From Phoronis australis (taxonomy: Eukaryota > Phoronida > Phoronidae), in assembly GCA_002633005.1 (NCBI GenBank), contig NMRA01000160.1, positions 609,529 through 673,528 on the forward strand: a stretch of 64,000 nucleotides of DNA, written 5' to 3'. The notes below the pieces were generated by a model. That model did no database searches. It worked only from the letters and a program-made list of their open reading frames with translations, and was not told the origin of the DNA. Below are positions 24,601 through 35,099 of this stretch, piece by piece. The position numbers and the translations under genes were made by a program. The first letter of the stretch is position 1. The number at the start of each line of letters is the position of its first letter.

Positions 24601-27600
24601 AAGCCGAGTGAAGTAGCCTCAAACAATTAGCATATTAGGCTTGAAAATATATTGCATTTAGGTAAAGAATTGCCAAGGGAAGCAAAAAGAGATCATACAG
24701 CTGCCATTTTACACAATATGCGAATACTACATTATTTTTAAAAAATTATGTGTACATTGAAAATTGTATTAAGAAAATTTACTGATCCCATGCGACAGCT
24801 AAGGATAACAGCACATTTAAAGAGCTGCAACCTATTCCGATTCTAAAGCGTTGTAACAAAAATCAATAAGTTGTCACTTCCATGCAAGTCAGTAGTACAT
24901 GTATTAACTACCAATTACCTTACACTACATACGGAGACTGAACCAAGCTTCTTGGAGCATACTCATTTCACAGAGGAAGCAGTATTCTGTTGTCAGAATA
25001 TCACACATTCATTCCAATGGCGTGGTATTTGCTCTTAACATAAGACCAGTAAATTCCATTACAAGCCTATGAGATCACTGTGTGAGGCTGATAGATTACC
25101 AATGCTATGACCCATACTCAGACATGATTTATTTACCTACAGACGTGAATGACCTATAGGTAAGGGGTCTGGTCAGTAACATTATAAAATACAAGACGAA
25201 GAAAGTACTTCTAGTAGTGATGCCTAAACACTACAGTCCGGACACATTTAACTATACAACTACAGAAAAATAATTACCAAAAGTGTCATTTCTTTCAATT
25301 TTCATGGTCACCAAACATTGCCTAAAGGTGAAATGGGGCATACAGTGTGTCACTCTATGTAAGCGCCCTAATTAGGCACAGAATGGTTTTGAATATAACA
25401 GGAATCTGTATCATGTAATCAGTAAAATTTACTAGGTAAGTCCCCACATCAAGATCATCGAATGCTCTGCTGAACATTGTCTAAGAAAGGTAAAATACTA
25501 ACAAGATCGAAGCAGAAAGGGGAAAAATTGATAGGGAATTGAGAAACTGTGTAATTTGCCAAAAGTTTGGAATTTCTGTAACTGAGGACAAGTTCCATTT
25601 TATAACAAACTGCACTTTATATTATGATTTATGAGTTAATGCAAGATGTCTCACAAATACGCAATCTGTCTAATTACATGCAGTATGCCTGGCCAACTAG
25701 AAAATTATATAAGTATACCTGATGCACTGTACATGTATATTCAAGTTATGCAAACCTCTTTGTACTTTCATGTATTGTGATATTATTGAACTATGGGCCG
25801 GAGGCCTTCAAGTTCAATAAAGTTTTATGTAAAAAAAAACAAAATATAGAATTTTTGAGATCTCATCTTGCCACATTTAAATAAAATTAAATTTGATCAT
25901 GTTATAGATACCATTGTTTTGCTATCAATGTAATTTTATTTTTTGCAAAAGTTTACTAAAAGTAGTCAAGTGACTCCAAGGGAAAATCAGTGAAAAATCA
26001 AAAATCAAATTCTGCAAGTTTGTACTTTCAGAAAAATATCTTTACTAATTATTAATAACTATAGTTTTGTAAAATATTTGGTTAAATACTCACATTTGTC
26101 CAACAGGTCCTACCGTACATAACCTTAACTGCAATTTTCAACAAAAATTTGCGTGATTCTCATTCACATAATTACAGACAAGGCACATAATTTCTAGAAA
26201 AATAACGTAACTGCGTTAAAGCTACGGTGTGAAACGTTAAGTAAACGGTTAGCTCATCAACCGCCAGTTATCGACCACGTTTCAGGATCATCGTAACCTC
26301 AGCCTTAGACCTATTACTGCTCTCCAAGAGCATGTCAGAGATCTACATCACCAGATCTCTGATGACTTCAGTATAAAAGTCTATACCCAGAAAAGTGGAA
26401 GCGCAGGGTACGAGAAATAATTGAGATCCATAAACCTAGTCTTAACAGAGATCCAGGACTTTATCTACCTGCAGTGTATTCAGATCTGTTACGGGATTCC
26501 CCCGACATCAGGGAATCCCCGATTCTGTTGTCATCATATTATTCTACAATGACAGAGGGTGCACCTGATGGTGAATCACATTTGTGAGATGTAGACGAAA
26601 CAACAGATACGGCTCTTTGGTTCCAAAAGCAATCTTTACTCAATATTACTCGATAAATCAACTACTATCAAAGATTTAGCTCACGAATTTCAGGTCTTCT
26701 GTTGTACTGTAACCTTGACAACAGCGATAACATTAATGTACTTCGTGCAAGTTTGATAAAACTGAGATGAACGTTTTCTTAAGTAAGTACAATTCTTTGA
26801 ACACAATAGTTTTTAAGCACTGCATCCGCATCTATATAATATAAGAGATCCCGCTTTTTGGCCATCTTCAGGTTGGGCCCCCTATAATAGCACAGAGGAC
26901 CTAGTTTTGAAGATCGAAAATAAATTTCATGCCCACGTCATTTTAATAAGTATAAGTCTTTTAAAATAATATTTTAGCCTGTTGAATGTGAATAAAACAG
27001 AACATGGAGCTACAGTAAACACTCTGATATAGCTTCCCAAAGCATAATACTCATTACCAGAATTAAAAGGTGATGAAAATTCATGTTTCCAGCAAAGATT
27101 ATTATTTATCCTAAATTGGCAAGACTTTAACTGGAAGGAAATAATGCTTTGTTCATGATGATTTGAAACTTACTATAAATGTACTGATGTCTAAATAACA
27201 GTTCCAATGTTCATAGTGTTACTCCTGCGTAACACTTCCTCGTTTCTGATGATTCATCAAAGTTCTGTAAATTTCCTACAGAAGGAAGCATTATCACCTA
27301 ATCAGTGAATGAAAAAGGGACTCCCAATACTTTCATTCACAGCACATCTTATTGGAGTCTCTTTTGTTTAAGTTCAAGAAGCCTGTTTTGAATGAGAGCA
27401 AACAGGGTTGCGCCGCACGTTACACTTGTTTGCGTGACTTTTCTGTTACCCCCCCCCTTCATTTGTCATTCTTTGCAGTATTTCACACATGCCATGTCCA
27501 AATTGTGCATCTTTCCAGTTTCTGCTCTGTGGTGGTATTACTGCGTCATTTTATTTCTACTTGAGAATGAAACAAGTATGTTTCAAAATATCGTGTATCT

Positions 27601-30600
27601 ATTAATCACGTCTCTTGGTCAGTTGCTGAACCAATGTTCTGTTGAGTGTCGAACTTTGTTCCGAGGATACGAACGGAACGGAATAAAGACGGTTAATAAT
27701 GACAAGTGTCGTGTTTTCAACCAATTTTGCATATTGGTAAACTTCTACCCGAAGTAGTCTCTGTTAGGTACTGAGATAATTTCTGTCAACTATTTCTAGA
27801 CTGTGATACCTTCATAATGACTTGGCTCAACTTTTATTCACTAATTGTGAAATGGGAGCGCAAGACCAAATTTCTGTCTAAAGTATTAAGTCACTTTCAC
27901 AAAACAGACCCCTGCACTCACCGAATAACACAACAAAAATGTCTGCTGGCATTCTATTCAGTCAAGGTCTTGTATTTCTTTTTGAAAAGGTGCACCATGA
28001 CACGTAAGCACCATGACACGTAAGCACCATGACACGTAAGCACCATGACACGTAAGCACCATGACACGTAAGCACCATGACACGTAAGCACTATGACAAG
28101 TAAGCAGGAGAAAGCAAGATTTAAAACCCCAGGAACTGACAAGTGATGAGTAAAAAATCCAGCATAATGTTTGCTAATCTCAGATGGATCTCATTTTTGA
28201 AAGGGTGGGTAACTGGAAATATCCCACCACAAACCTGATTTTACAAAAAAGATCAGAACCAACTATGTTTTTTGAACTTGGAAATCACAGTGTTTGCAAT
28301 TATTGAAAGTGAAAAATTTGAAGAACTACTATAACAATCAAAAAGCTAACACATCAGGATAATATGTCAGTAATAGTACTCACAAAAACTAAAATTCTTA
28401 CAAACTTGAAATCATACTTTTTGACACCGGTCTCTATGTTTTCAGGAGGGTTGCACATTGCCAGTCCTGTGCGGACCTTCTGCCAAGTATTTTAAATTTT
28501 AACTTTGTTTCCTTCAGCAATCAATTGTAGTAAATCCAGACACTGTCACAATCATTTAGTTTAGAACCGAACAGTGCCATTGACATTGCGCCAGTTAACT
28601 GAAACCTATTCTTGATAAAGAGCTAATATACACTGATCAACACTGAAATTTTCTACAGTTACTATACCTACCCATTAAAAAACAGAGACGTCAAAATAGG
28701 CATCAGGTGATGGCATTATTTTACTTCCCGGTTTCAAACGACAGATGACAAAGAGATTTCTAACACAGATAGATATGCCAAATCACACAACTTTATTGTC
28801 GGTTTACAAGCACAATTGGTTTCAACAAGGCATGATATGTGCTGCCATCTGAGTTCACTATTTAATCAAAGTTGCATCTACATTCCAAATTCCTTCACAC
28901 TGAAACGAGAAACTGTCAGGCTTCATTTTGAGTCATGAAAAATTTGCACTGGTCGAAACGGTAGCAAAAAATTTTAAAAAGTTTACAAAAATTTGCCATA
29001 AGTACTGAAACCAGTTGTTAACAACTCGTGAACACTTAGAAAAGCTTCAGTGGAAAAGATAGCGAAGCCATATCTGTGTGACTACAAAAGGTATAGTCAT
29101 AATGCATACTCCTTATTTTGTAATTAAATATAAAAATTGCAAGCAAAACATTAACTAACCGTTTTGATATTATTTCAGGTTCGAAAATAACAAAAACCTT
29201 TGCCTATTCAAATGCTTGCATGCAAGGATTTTACTGACCCAACAAGTAAATACCGGTATTTTACAAGAATGTTTTAAGTCAAACAAGATTTTTTGTCTCC
29301 ATTGGCTCTTGGAACCTGAAAATACTTGACCACTTACTAACTATGAACTTTAAGCTAGCTCCTTAGGTTTAGGAGTACATGCATTTATTTTGCTCTTAAA
29401 CGTTCAATTGTATGGTTCAGCAACATGCTCGTTTACTGCGTTGATCCTGCACGCTTGCCCATCCAGCCTCATTCTAGAACCGGAAAGTCTTTAGTGTGAA
29501 TAGAGTCTATGACCATTCAAGAATTTTGACCTGGATTCTGCAATTTTACACGGAATGTCGTACAAGTCAACCTCGCCAGGCTATTGGGCGTTTTGTGGGA
29601 TTTTATCAACAGCACTGCTATCGTTTTTCAAATGGACTGTGGGACAGCCGTCAGTTCGTAAACATGCGGTCACATCACAGGTAACTTGGTGATGTCAAAG
29701 CAATCAAGACTAGCACTTGCCATCTATGTACACCAGAATTAGAAACATGGGTCGACCGCAGCCTGTCGTTTGATGTGAATACAAGAAAGCAGCCATCATG
29801 GAAAAATCAAAAGATTGAAAGCAAGTCAAAAATTGCACCAAATAAATACGTACACTCAGATAAGCAAGTCTTTTGTGTGAACATTCGAGAAGCACTTGCC
29901 GTCCGGTACCGAAGTGTTACAAATTTCAGTTAAATAGTAACTTGCAACTGGGTGTCCAGTTTTGGTCATCTATCACAATAATTTAAGAACACTGAAGGTA
30001 CTATAAACCTGTGTGACCTACAAAAACTTTTACTAATACCAATTACTGTAGCATTATAAATTTATTCTCATTTTGTTCTTTACTCAAACTATAAGTAATT
30101 CCGCACTCACTGCTGGTTGATTTCAAGACAAGAGTCGCCAACCCCATTATAAATGGTTCATTGCATGCCAGCATCAGAAAACCAACTATTGTTAGGCTGG
30201 GTATTAGTTTCTGTTGAATAGCCGTTTCCCATAATACTTTAACACACTCTCTGATTTGGAGTACGTACCAGTATTTACCCACAATGCTGTGCATCAGTAG
30301 GGCACTTCTCCCACAGCTGTAAAATGCTACCATGTTAATCTCTATTAAACCTTAAAACTAAAATAAGTTTTGCATTTTCAATTGTGAAGACAATAACGTT
30401 TTACTAATGCATACCCAGTTGCAATTGCAGACCGTGATTCCAAATTTGAAAATCTGAGCGAAGCGTGATAAAACGTTATATATACATGGCGCCTGGGCTT
30501 AGAATGGTATTGACAGCCCTACATTTCAAAAACTAGATCAATCATTTTGTCTAACTCCCAGCAAATGAAAAATGATGATTGAATACCATTATTTTCTGTC

Positions 30601-31936
30601 AAACACAGTATTAATAACCAGATATTCAGCAGCATACACAAACTCGATTACAAAGCTAGTTAAGCACGTTCAACTTTTTTTGGGCGAATCTGAACCCATT
30701 TCTTGTAAAAGACGGCCCTTTTGAGTTTCCATTCACTGGGCTTATCACCAATACCATGATTTCTCGACTAAAAAGAACTGATATTTTTTTATAGCTTCTT
30801 TCAGTTTTGTGTCAGCACTCCAAAGCAATAAGGAAGTTGTGGCACTTTCGGGAACAATAAACCGATATCAAGCACAAGAACAGGACGATGGTACTTTGAA
30901 AGAGTAAATACGCCTGCGAGGAAAGCATTTATCTGGCCTTTCGTGTTTTCAGCATGCTTGTTGCAGGTACTGCTTTTTTCTTAGCAACCAGTCCACCAAT
31001 TTCCAAAATTTTATTATTAACCAGTCATCAATGCCTAAAAGAACAATCGCATGCCACTAACCGTTATAAAAAGATCAAAATCAAATTTCATACTCAGTCT
31101 AGAAGTCATTTCATGGCTTATTGAGGACAGGCAGTTTGTTACTACTTCAAACCAGACTCAAAAGGCTTCAGGTCAGACTTGAAAGTTCAAGATGAAGAGA
31201 TGACGGATTTGTCAAGAGCAATTATTGTAACAGATATGTGACAAAGAGGCAATAGTGCTGTTTTGGAAGGATAACTATGCCTGGGAACAAGACAGTTGTT
31301 TTAAGCACAAGAACATGGCTTACAGTTACACTGACTATAGTCGCTTTCACCTGTATCAGTAAACCGATTAAGTTCTGCACATCAGGAGAAAAAATGGAAA
31401 GGAAATTATGTTCATGCCTCTGCAGTGAACATCACTTTGACACATATCACATGAGAGGTGACATATCCTTTGTACTGGGATACCAATAACACCCACTCTG
31501 ACTCTTAGGTTATTACTAAATTACCTATACGACGAGTATGACAAAGCAAAGGAAAATGTGGTGACTCACCAGTCACCTGCCTTTCAACCGGCTACCTGAA
31601 TTTCCAGAAATTCGTTTGGTACAAGAACAGAACAAGAAATGTCAATCTCACCGAGCCGACAACTACACCCTCGTCACTTGCAGGACTTCCACTTCTCGGC
31701 ACCTCTTCTACCCACGTGTCCGTCGCCGTGAGTGTGTACACCCGCCCCGTCTCGGCGCGGCCAGATGATGAGGATAACGTGGATATTCTGGCCGTTAAAT
31801 CGGTGTTAGTCCACTTATCAGGGTCTTGATAAGAGTACTCGTCATTATCATCGTCACATATTGTTGCTGGACCACTATAATCTGGCTTCGGTGGAGCAGG
31901 TGGTCCTTTTTTTCGACCAAAAAGATGTTTGATCAT
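12507..31936 (-). CDS. SHB: SHB/SHD/SHE/SHF-family SH2 adaptor, complete eight-exon model (653 aa)
   Basis: Exons, 5' to 3' on the minus strand: 31936-31652, 22053-21936, 20707-20474, 19738-19083, 18184-18034, 16524-16311, 15706-15587, 12690-12507. All phases match; 1962 nt including TGA. The C-terminal SH2 domain (residues ~554-648) opens [16 protein letters not shown], carries the phosphotyrosine Arg579 in YLVRQS, and continues [24 protein letters not shown] and KLNIKGADH, matching the SHB family throughout. Upstream is the family hinge [13 protein letters not shown]. The N-terminal half has a PPAPPKPDY proline motif and many Tyr sites. Known role of the family: adaptors binding activated receptor tyrosine kinases and recruiting partners. 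It is longer than human SHB (509 aa). The symbol marks the family; it may predate the vertebrate SHB/SHD/SHE/SHF split. Confidence 0.92.
12737..14271 (-). mobile_element. Helentron/HINE-like element, full-length inverted copy 3 with a nested MITE
   Basis: Reverse complement of the 2790-4573 element: its 3' hairpin (CAACGC-TCT-GCGTTG then CTCTTG) is at 12737-12760 and the 5' palindrome at 14234-14265. Three to four ~450-bp units lie between. A hAT-like MITE interrupts one unit at 13102-13383. It sits in SHB-like intron 7. Confidence 0.6.
13102..13383 (+). mobile_element. hAT-like MITE (family G), nested insertion
   Basis: Begins CAGTGGTGAATTTTGGGGGG and ends ATGGATCCGCCCCTG; the ends are roughly inverted. 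Its insertion splits a sequence that is continuous in copy 1 ('gcgcaaaa...' / 'aaaactgccactgag'). Flanking A-runs hide the exact target duplication. CAGTGGCGGATC-type termini are typical of hAT non-autonomous elements (known); hAT membership here is inferred. Confidence 0.6.
14272..15586. other. SHB-like intron 7, non-repetitive part
   Basis: No exon or RNA gene recognised. A block at ~15180-15410 containing 'caccaaatttctgtctttag' and 'actttcatgaaacagac' resembles ~27840-27920, so it is probably an old dispersed repeat. Confidence 0.4.
15587..15706 (-). CDS. SHB: SHB-like exon 7 (SH2 N-terminal half)
   Basis: Acceptor CCATTTCAG, donor CTAAA|GTAGGT. Codes [16 protein letters not shown] then [14 protein letters not shown] and [10 protein letters not shown]. 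The alpha-A Arg561 and beta-B Arg579 of the phosphotyrosine pocket are present; the usual FLVR is YLVR, as in vertebrate SHB (SYLVRNS). Confidence 0.95.
16311..16524 (-). CDS. SHB: SHB-like exon 6
   Basis: Acceptor TATTTTACAG, donor CAGAG|GTATAA. Residues 482-553: a Ser/Arg-rich, probably disordered linker ([14 protein letters not shown]) ending with [13 protein letters not shown], which matches the family's GERVDPAVPLEKQ immediately before the SH2 domain. Confidence 0.9.
16525..18033. other. SHB-like intron 5 (includes a 193-codon plus-strand frame)
   Basis: The plus-strand frame 17168-17749 is unusually long for AT-rich DNA. It starts at TTG, resembles no family I know, and is rich in Ser/Phe/Ile/Pro as expected for translated noncoding sequence. 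No splice or poly(A) context supports it. Confidence 0.4.
17928..18064 (-). repeat. 42-bp tandem array spanning the exon 5 donor
   Basis: About 3.3 units of 41-42 bp. Unit landmarks 'cttcaa/cttaag' fall at 18059, 18017, 17976 and 17935. The exon-proximal unit has the functional donor TCAG|GTAAGT; the next two have decayed to TCTGTTAGG and TCAGTTGGG at the same place. Confidence 0.85.
18034..18184 (-). CDS. SHB: SHB-like exon 5
   Basis: Acceptor GCTATTTGTAG, donor TCAG|GTAAGT. Residues 432-482: basic start [10 protein letters not shown], then [18 protein letters not shown] (Tyr466), the third YxxPW module. The last ~30 bases plus the donor form the first unit of a 42-bp tandem array running into the intron. 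The acceptor has a weak pyrimidine tract; a later in-frame AG (18174) is an alternative. Confidence 0.82.
18895..19030 (+). repeat. Dispersed repeat family A, partial copy
   Basis: 'ggggaccttagaaaaatgtcc', 'catttgacaaaatttgg' and 'atctcagaaatggcctaa' match the head of the 940-1400 element. It lies 50 bases from the exon 4 donor. Confidence 0.6.
19083..19738 (-). CDS. SHB: SHB-like exon 4 (long, lineage-variable exon)
   Basis: Acceptor TCATTTTCAG, donor CAACAG|GTAGGT. Residues 213-431. Order: acidic Ser/Glu stretch; PGYVNIG (Tyr249) and HLYVNIHG (Tyr267), both YxN sites typical of GRB2 SH2 ligands; [16 protein letters not shown] (Tyr314), a second YxxPW module; then four octapeptides around [24 protein letters not shown] and PGMAIPKS at residues ~351-382; then a Ser/His-rich end. 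I do not recall an equivalent exon in vertebrate SHB-family genes. No internal stop; both splice phases fit. Confidence 0.88.
20106..20268. repeat. 22-bp minisatellite interrupted by an assembly gap
   Basis: Copies of 'taaccccactctgcaccctt' flank the N run 20134-20186 on both sides, so the gap size is likely wrong. Confidence 0.85.
20134..20186. other. Assembly gap (53 N)
   Basis: Run of N within the minisatellite in SHB-like intron 3. Confidence 0.99.
20474..20707 (-). CDS. SHB: SHB-like exon 3
   Basis: Acceptor CCCTGTCAG, donor GCTG|GTAAGT. Residues 135-212. Contains VYDEPYES (Tyr140, Tyr144; family LYDTPYE) and [15 protein letters not shown] (Tyr180), the canonical SHB-family DDRPADEYDQPWEW module. 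The C-terminal tail is Gln/Gly/Glu-rich. Its 3' end and donor are reiterated downstream in the intron. Confidence 0.92.
20708..21935. other. SHB-like intron 2
   Basis: AT-rich. Low-complexity 'attaaa/caattaaa' runs at ~21240-21320 and 'aataaaataaaat'-type runs at ~21430-21670. The phrase 'agcactgatttccatgt' occurs twice (about 21101 and 21384). No exon seen. Confidence 0.5.
21936..22053 (-). CDS. SHB: SHB-like exon 2
   Basis: Acceptor GGGTTGTAG, donor GATG|GTAAGA. Codes for residues 96-134 including [12 protein letters not shown] (Tyr102), the family's DDYSDPFDAK motif with Cys in place of Phe, and [11 protein letters not shown] (Tyr123, 125, 129), the equivalent of GYMEPYE. Phase 0 in, phase 1 out. 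Confidence 0.88.
25640..25850 (+). mobile_element. Candidate non-LTR retrotransposon 3' end
   Basis: The stretch ends 'gggccggaggccttcaag', 'ttcaataaagttttatgt', then an A9 run. A GC-hairpin followed by AATAAA and poly(A) is typical of 3' tails of CR1/L2/RTE-like LINEs. No coding sequence remains, so the class is uncertain. Confidence 0.4.
25850..26050 (+). repeat. Dispersed repeat family A, partial copy
   Basis: Carries 'gataccattgttttgc', 'agttttactaaaag'-like and 'actttcagaaaaatatc' blocks shared with 940-1400 and 49670-50080. Confidence 0.5.
27348..27690 (+). repeat. Repeat family B, copy 1
   Basis: Strong similarity to 35962-36300 from 'aagcctgttttgaatgag' through a C-rich run and 'ttcatttgtcattctttg' to 'gaacggaacgga'. 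Several overlapping short frames; no recognised protein. Confidence 0.8.
27992..28103. repeat. 16-bp minisatellite, 7 copies
   Basis: Unit GCACCATGACACGTAA, six exact copies and a seventh with two changes, head to tail without spacers. Confidence 0.95.
31652..31936 (-). CDS. SHB: SHB-like exon 1 (start codon)
   Basis: ATG at 31936-31934, donor TCG|GTGAGA after 31652; 95 codons, phase 0. It begins [20 protein letters not shown], resembling human SHB's MAKWLNKYFS...PPQPPRPDY start. This gives a short basic head, then a PxxP SH3-type ligand and Tyr20. Acidic stretch [15 protein letters not shown] has Tyr34 and Tyr36. The rest is Ser/Thr-rich. The start could lie in an undetected upstream exon, but the match to the family N terminus favours this ATG. 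Confidence 0.82.
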
Positions 31937-32259
31937 CTGGTCTTTCTGTTCAAGGTTTTGCTTACTTCCTCATTGTAGATCCGCAGAGTGGAACATGAAG
32001 TGTTTTCATTGGCTCTTTCTGTTGTTTGTAAAACTGCCAAAAGGTGGGGTAAGGGAGATAACATAAATTCTTCTTGGTGAACAGAGCGCTTTCGGTCGGC
32101 TGACTCAGGGGTTTCAGAACAGTGTGATGCCCCTTACTCAGAGGGAAACTGGTTCTCAAAATGGGAGAAGTATGTAAGCGACTATTACCCTTGATCTGAA
32201 TTCTGTAACTAAGGCCGGGCATGGGTGAAAATTTTTCAGTGAAATGACGTCCGGTGTTA
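31937..32259 (-). promoter_or_regulatory. Upstream region of the SHB-like gene
   Basis: It would hold the 5' UTR and promoter if exon 1 is the first exon. No TATA box or other element can be placed with confidence; a transposon begins at 32260. Confidence 0.25.
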
Positions 32260-32425
32260 CAGTGGCGCCGCCAGAGGGGGGCCAAGGGGCCACGCCCCCC
32301 CACTAAAATTCTACCAGATAACATTTGACAGTTCGGGCGTGCGAACGTCTGACGGGCAAAATCCTGGCTAATACTCTGCACTGCCCCTCCCCCCCAACTC
32401 AAAATCCTGGATCCGGCCCGCCCTG
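32260..32425 (+). mobile_element. hAT-like MITE (family G)
   Basis: Starts CAGTGGCGCCGCCAGAGGGG and ends near GGATCCGGCCCGCCCTG. The interior shares 'gacgggcaaaatcctggcta' and 'atactctgcactgcccc' with the inverted copy at 52612-52732. Confidence 0.65.
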
Positions 32426-32432
32426 GCCCGCG

Positions 32433-33612
32433 GGTGTAGCATTAACTTCTACCGCGGGTAGTTTTTTCACGGGGTCTAAATTTAATGTGAAGAATTTTCA
32501 ACTCTTGAAAAATGACCCCACGACCGTAGTTAGATCTCCTGTCATTCAGAACGGATCCCTCGCAACAGGGGGTTGGGATCATACGTAATACCCGAGGCAG
32601 GCGATCTTTCAACGATTGTTGAGCCAAGAAGCCTTTGGTCGACAGGGGGGGCGCGCCAAGGAGTGGGTGGTATCGACCAGGGGGGCGGGGCAAGGAGCCT
32701 TTGTCGACCAGAAGAGGGGACACCAATTAAGGAGGTGTCAACGAGGGAGGTGCACCAAGGACTGCTGAGGTGTCAATCGACAACGCAGTGCGGATACTGA
32801 GGTAATATGCATTCGTGAATGGGGAATGACGTGCGTGAGTGAAGAATTTTATCAGATGCTCGCTTGAATGGGCTTTTGGCAAGGGAAATCTACACGCCTT
32901 GTTTTTTCAGTGTATGCAATTAAGATAGAGAAAGTAACGGCCGGCGTGCAGGCCAGGAATATGAAGTGTGGGCCCTGAGCTGGTCTGTTCGCGAGCAAAG
33001 AATTCAGTCCGTGACTATTAGGCTTCGGAAGCTAAAACTGTGGTGCTGCCTCATGCGGTTGGATCGGAGAACTTATGAAATTTGAATCAGTGAGGGAAGA
33101 ATTTAAAATGGCTCGGCAGAGCGGCGCCCGGTAAATCAGATTAACGGAAGTGGCGGGAGGGAAAGGAACGATTTGAAATAATGTGTGGGCCGGGAGCGGG
33201 GCTGATCTCTTTGCGTGCAATAATTACACGGTGTGGGGATATTACAAAACAACGAAAAGTGCCTAGTGCTAGATCGGGGGACTTCAGATCTGTGAGAATG
33301 GAATAGCGTGAGAGAATTTTTTTACGCAGGCAATTCCGAGCGATGCACTGGAAAGTAACTCAGTGTTCTTTGCTTTTTAACCTTAAAAAACCTGTTATTT
33401 ATTTATATGTGAAAAATTGATCTCACGCGGTCATTTTTTCACAGTAGTTCACATTAAATTTAGATCCCATTAGAAAGCGACCTGGGTTATTTAAATGACC
33501 CTGGATCACTTTTTAGTATTAAAATATTAAAAAGTGGTCGTCCGGGGTCATTCAATAGTGAAAAAATAACCCGTGGGTAATTTTTCACGGGGTCATTAGT
33601 TAATGCTACACC
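32433..33612 (+). mobile_element. Non-autonomous DNA transposon H (1.18 kb) with 13-14-bp TIRs
   Basis: Left end GGTGTAGCATTAAC, right end GTTAATGCTACACC, exact inverted repeats. Subterminal 'gtgaaaaaatgacccc' and 'ctaaatttaatgtgaa' blocks are present inverted on the two sides, and a palindrome-rich zone lies at 33420-33600. The centre is GC-richer with 'gtcgaccaggggggc' iterations (32620-32720). No transposase frame. Confidence 0.6.
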
Positions 33613-34089
33613 AGCAATATTGACGTCCTGGCTGAAGTTTTTCAAGATACCGAAATTCAATGAAAACTTGAAGTTCCGAGCTCACTATACCGATACCAAC
33701 GTGTAGATTTACTGATGGAATCATCAAATCCAAACTAGGACTAGACAACCGCCCAGCGAAGTAAACTAATGTGAGTACACAATAATAAGGCCGTCGTGAC
33801 ATAATATATGTCTTTGAAATAAACTTAGGAAATATCAAAAATAATTTTGAATTCTATTTCGAGCACAAAGATAACACTCCAGGGTCAGGTGTACCAAAGT
33901 GCTTCGACGCTCACCGGCAGATACAGGGCAGGTAACTGACAAGTGATCCAAGAACAAATGGTTTGGACAACTGAATGAGTGCATGCTTCTACTACCAACT
34001 CAATGGTTTGTCTGAACTCAGCTTAGCTGGACAGGCATAAAGTCGGTTTGTGCAGAAATGAATACTACTTTCTGTTAGCCACAGTTATA

Positions 34090-34230
34090 CAGTGGCGGAT
34101 CTAGGATATCACAAGGGGGGGCCCAACATCTTGTCCAGCTGTAACCATTTGCGCAAACCACGATTGTAGATGCGCATAGCACCGAATGGGGGGAGGTCGG
34201 GAGGGGGGTTTGCCCAGGAAATTTTTCTGT
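34090..34230 (+). mobile_element. hAT-like MITE (family G), fragment
   Basis: CAGTGGCGGATCTAGGATAT terminus followed by a G7 run. The right end is not clear. Confidence 0.5.
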
Positions 34231-34314
34231 TTTTTCCTCTAAAAATTAAGCATTTTCCTTGATTTCTGATGTATTATCCAAGAAAAAAAGGAAAAAGAAA
34301 ACACAGGAAAAATT

Positions 34315-34387
34315 GCATCTTTCACAGACTCGAACTCACGACCTGGTTGATAGGACGCGCGTGCTTTGCCACTACACCACCACGATT
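34315..34387 (-). ncRNA. tRNA-like sequence (tRNA-derived SINE head or tRNA pseudogene)
   Basis: On the minus strand 'tggtgtagtggcaaagcacg' resembles a Pol III A box, and 'ggtcgtgagttcgagtctg' a B box (GTTCGAGTC), about 35 bases apart as in tRNAs. The acceptor stem does not pair convincingly. It is therefore more likely a SINE head than a working tRNA. Confidence 0.45.
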
Positions 34388-34885
34388 TCACTAACACAAT
34401 GAAACTAATAGACCTACTTGTTAATGGTCCTACTTCTTTTTGTTATGCTTATTACACGTTTTATATTTTGTGCAATCGGTTCTTAACAAATTTGTTGTAT
34501 TTAAAATAGTCTTCAAATGCCCAAAAGACCAAATCCGTTTTTCGTGTTGGCAATAATGACGGGATTGCTTTGGAAATCGTCTTAAGTTAAGGTTTGACAA
34601 AGAGAGAATTAATGAGTTTCTGAGTGATTCACTAAGGCTTCGATTAAAATTCACATCTTACCAGCAGCTTCTGTTTTTTCATCGTCACTCAGGTTCCATT
34701 TTCTTTAAAAATGAAGTAAATTTTCTCCATTGCACAGTGGAGCAGACGATGGAAACGGGGTCGCAGTGCGCAGCGCCACTGCCGGTCGCCTGGGATATCG
34801 CGGGAGAGCTTATACTTAGCCATAGTTCCGTTACGAATGCGCCGTGTTCCGAATTTGACACTTGAAATTGGATCTGAGCCCCCCC

Positions 34886-35099
34886 NNNNNNNNNNNNNNN
34901 NNNNNNNNNNNNNNNNNNNNNNNNNNNNNNNNNNNNNNNNNNNNNNNNNNNNNNNNNNNNNNNNNNNNNNNNNNNNNNNNNNNNNNNNNNNNNNNNNNNN
35001 NNNNNNNNNNNNNNNNNNNNNNNNNNNNNNNNNNNNNNNNNNNNNNNNNNNNNNNNNNNNNNNNNNNNNNNNNNNNNNNNNNNNNNNNNNNNNNNNNNN
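34886..35099. other. Assembly gap (214 N)
   Basis: N run flanked by C-runs on both sides. The right flank 'ccctaaatccgcctatgg' is a family G terminus, so the gap probably falls in a GC-rich transposon. Confidence 0.99.

Larger units (their letters stand above)
22054..31651. other. SHB-like intron 1 (9.6 kb)
   Basis: No additional exon recognised on either strand. Exons 1 and 2 join in phase 0 without one. It contains repeats listed separately (25.6-26.05, 27.35-27.7, 27.99-28.1 kb). Short hairpins occur at ~26334-26362 (TCAGAGATCT/AGATCTCTGA) and ~26493-26519 (GGGATTCCC/GGGAATCCC). Confidence 0.5.

Noticed and set aside
27992-28103. Seven 16-bp direct repeats resembling a CRISPR array
   Set aside because: Units are contiguous with no spacers and the context is a eukaryotic intron; it is a minisatellite.
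34315-34387. Functional tRNA gene
   Set aside because: A and B boxes are visible but the acceptor and anticodon stems do not pair convincingly.
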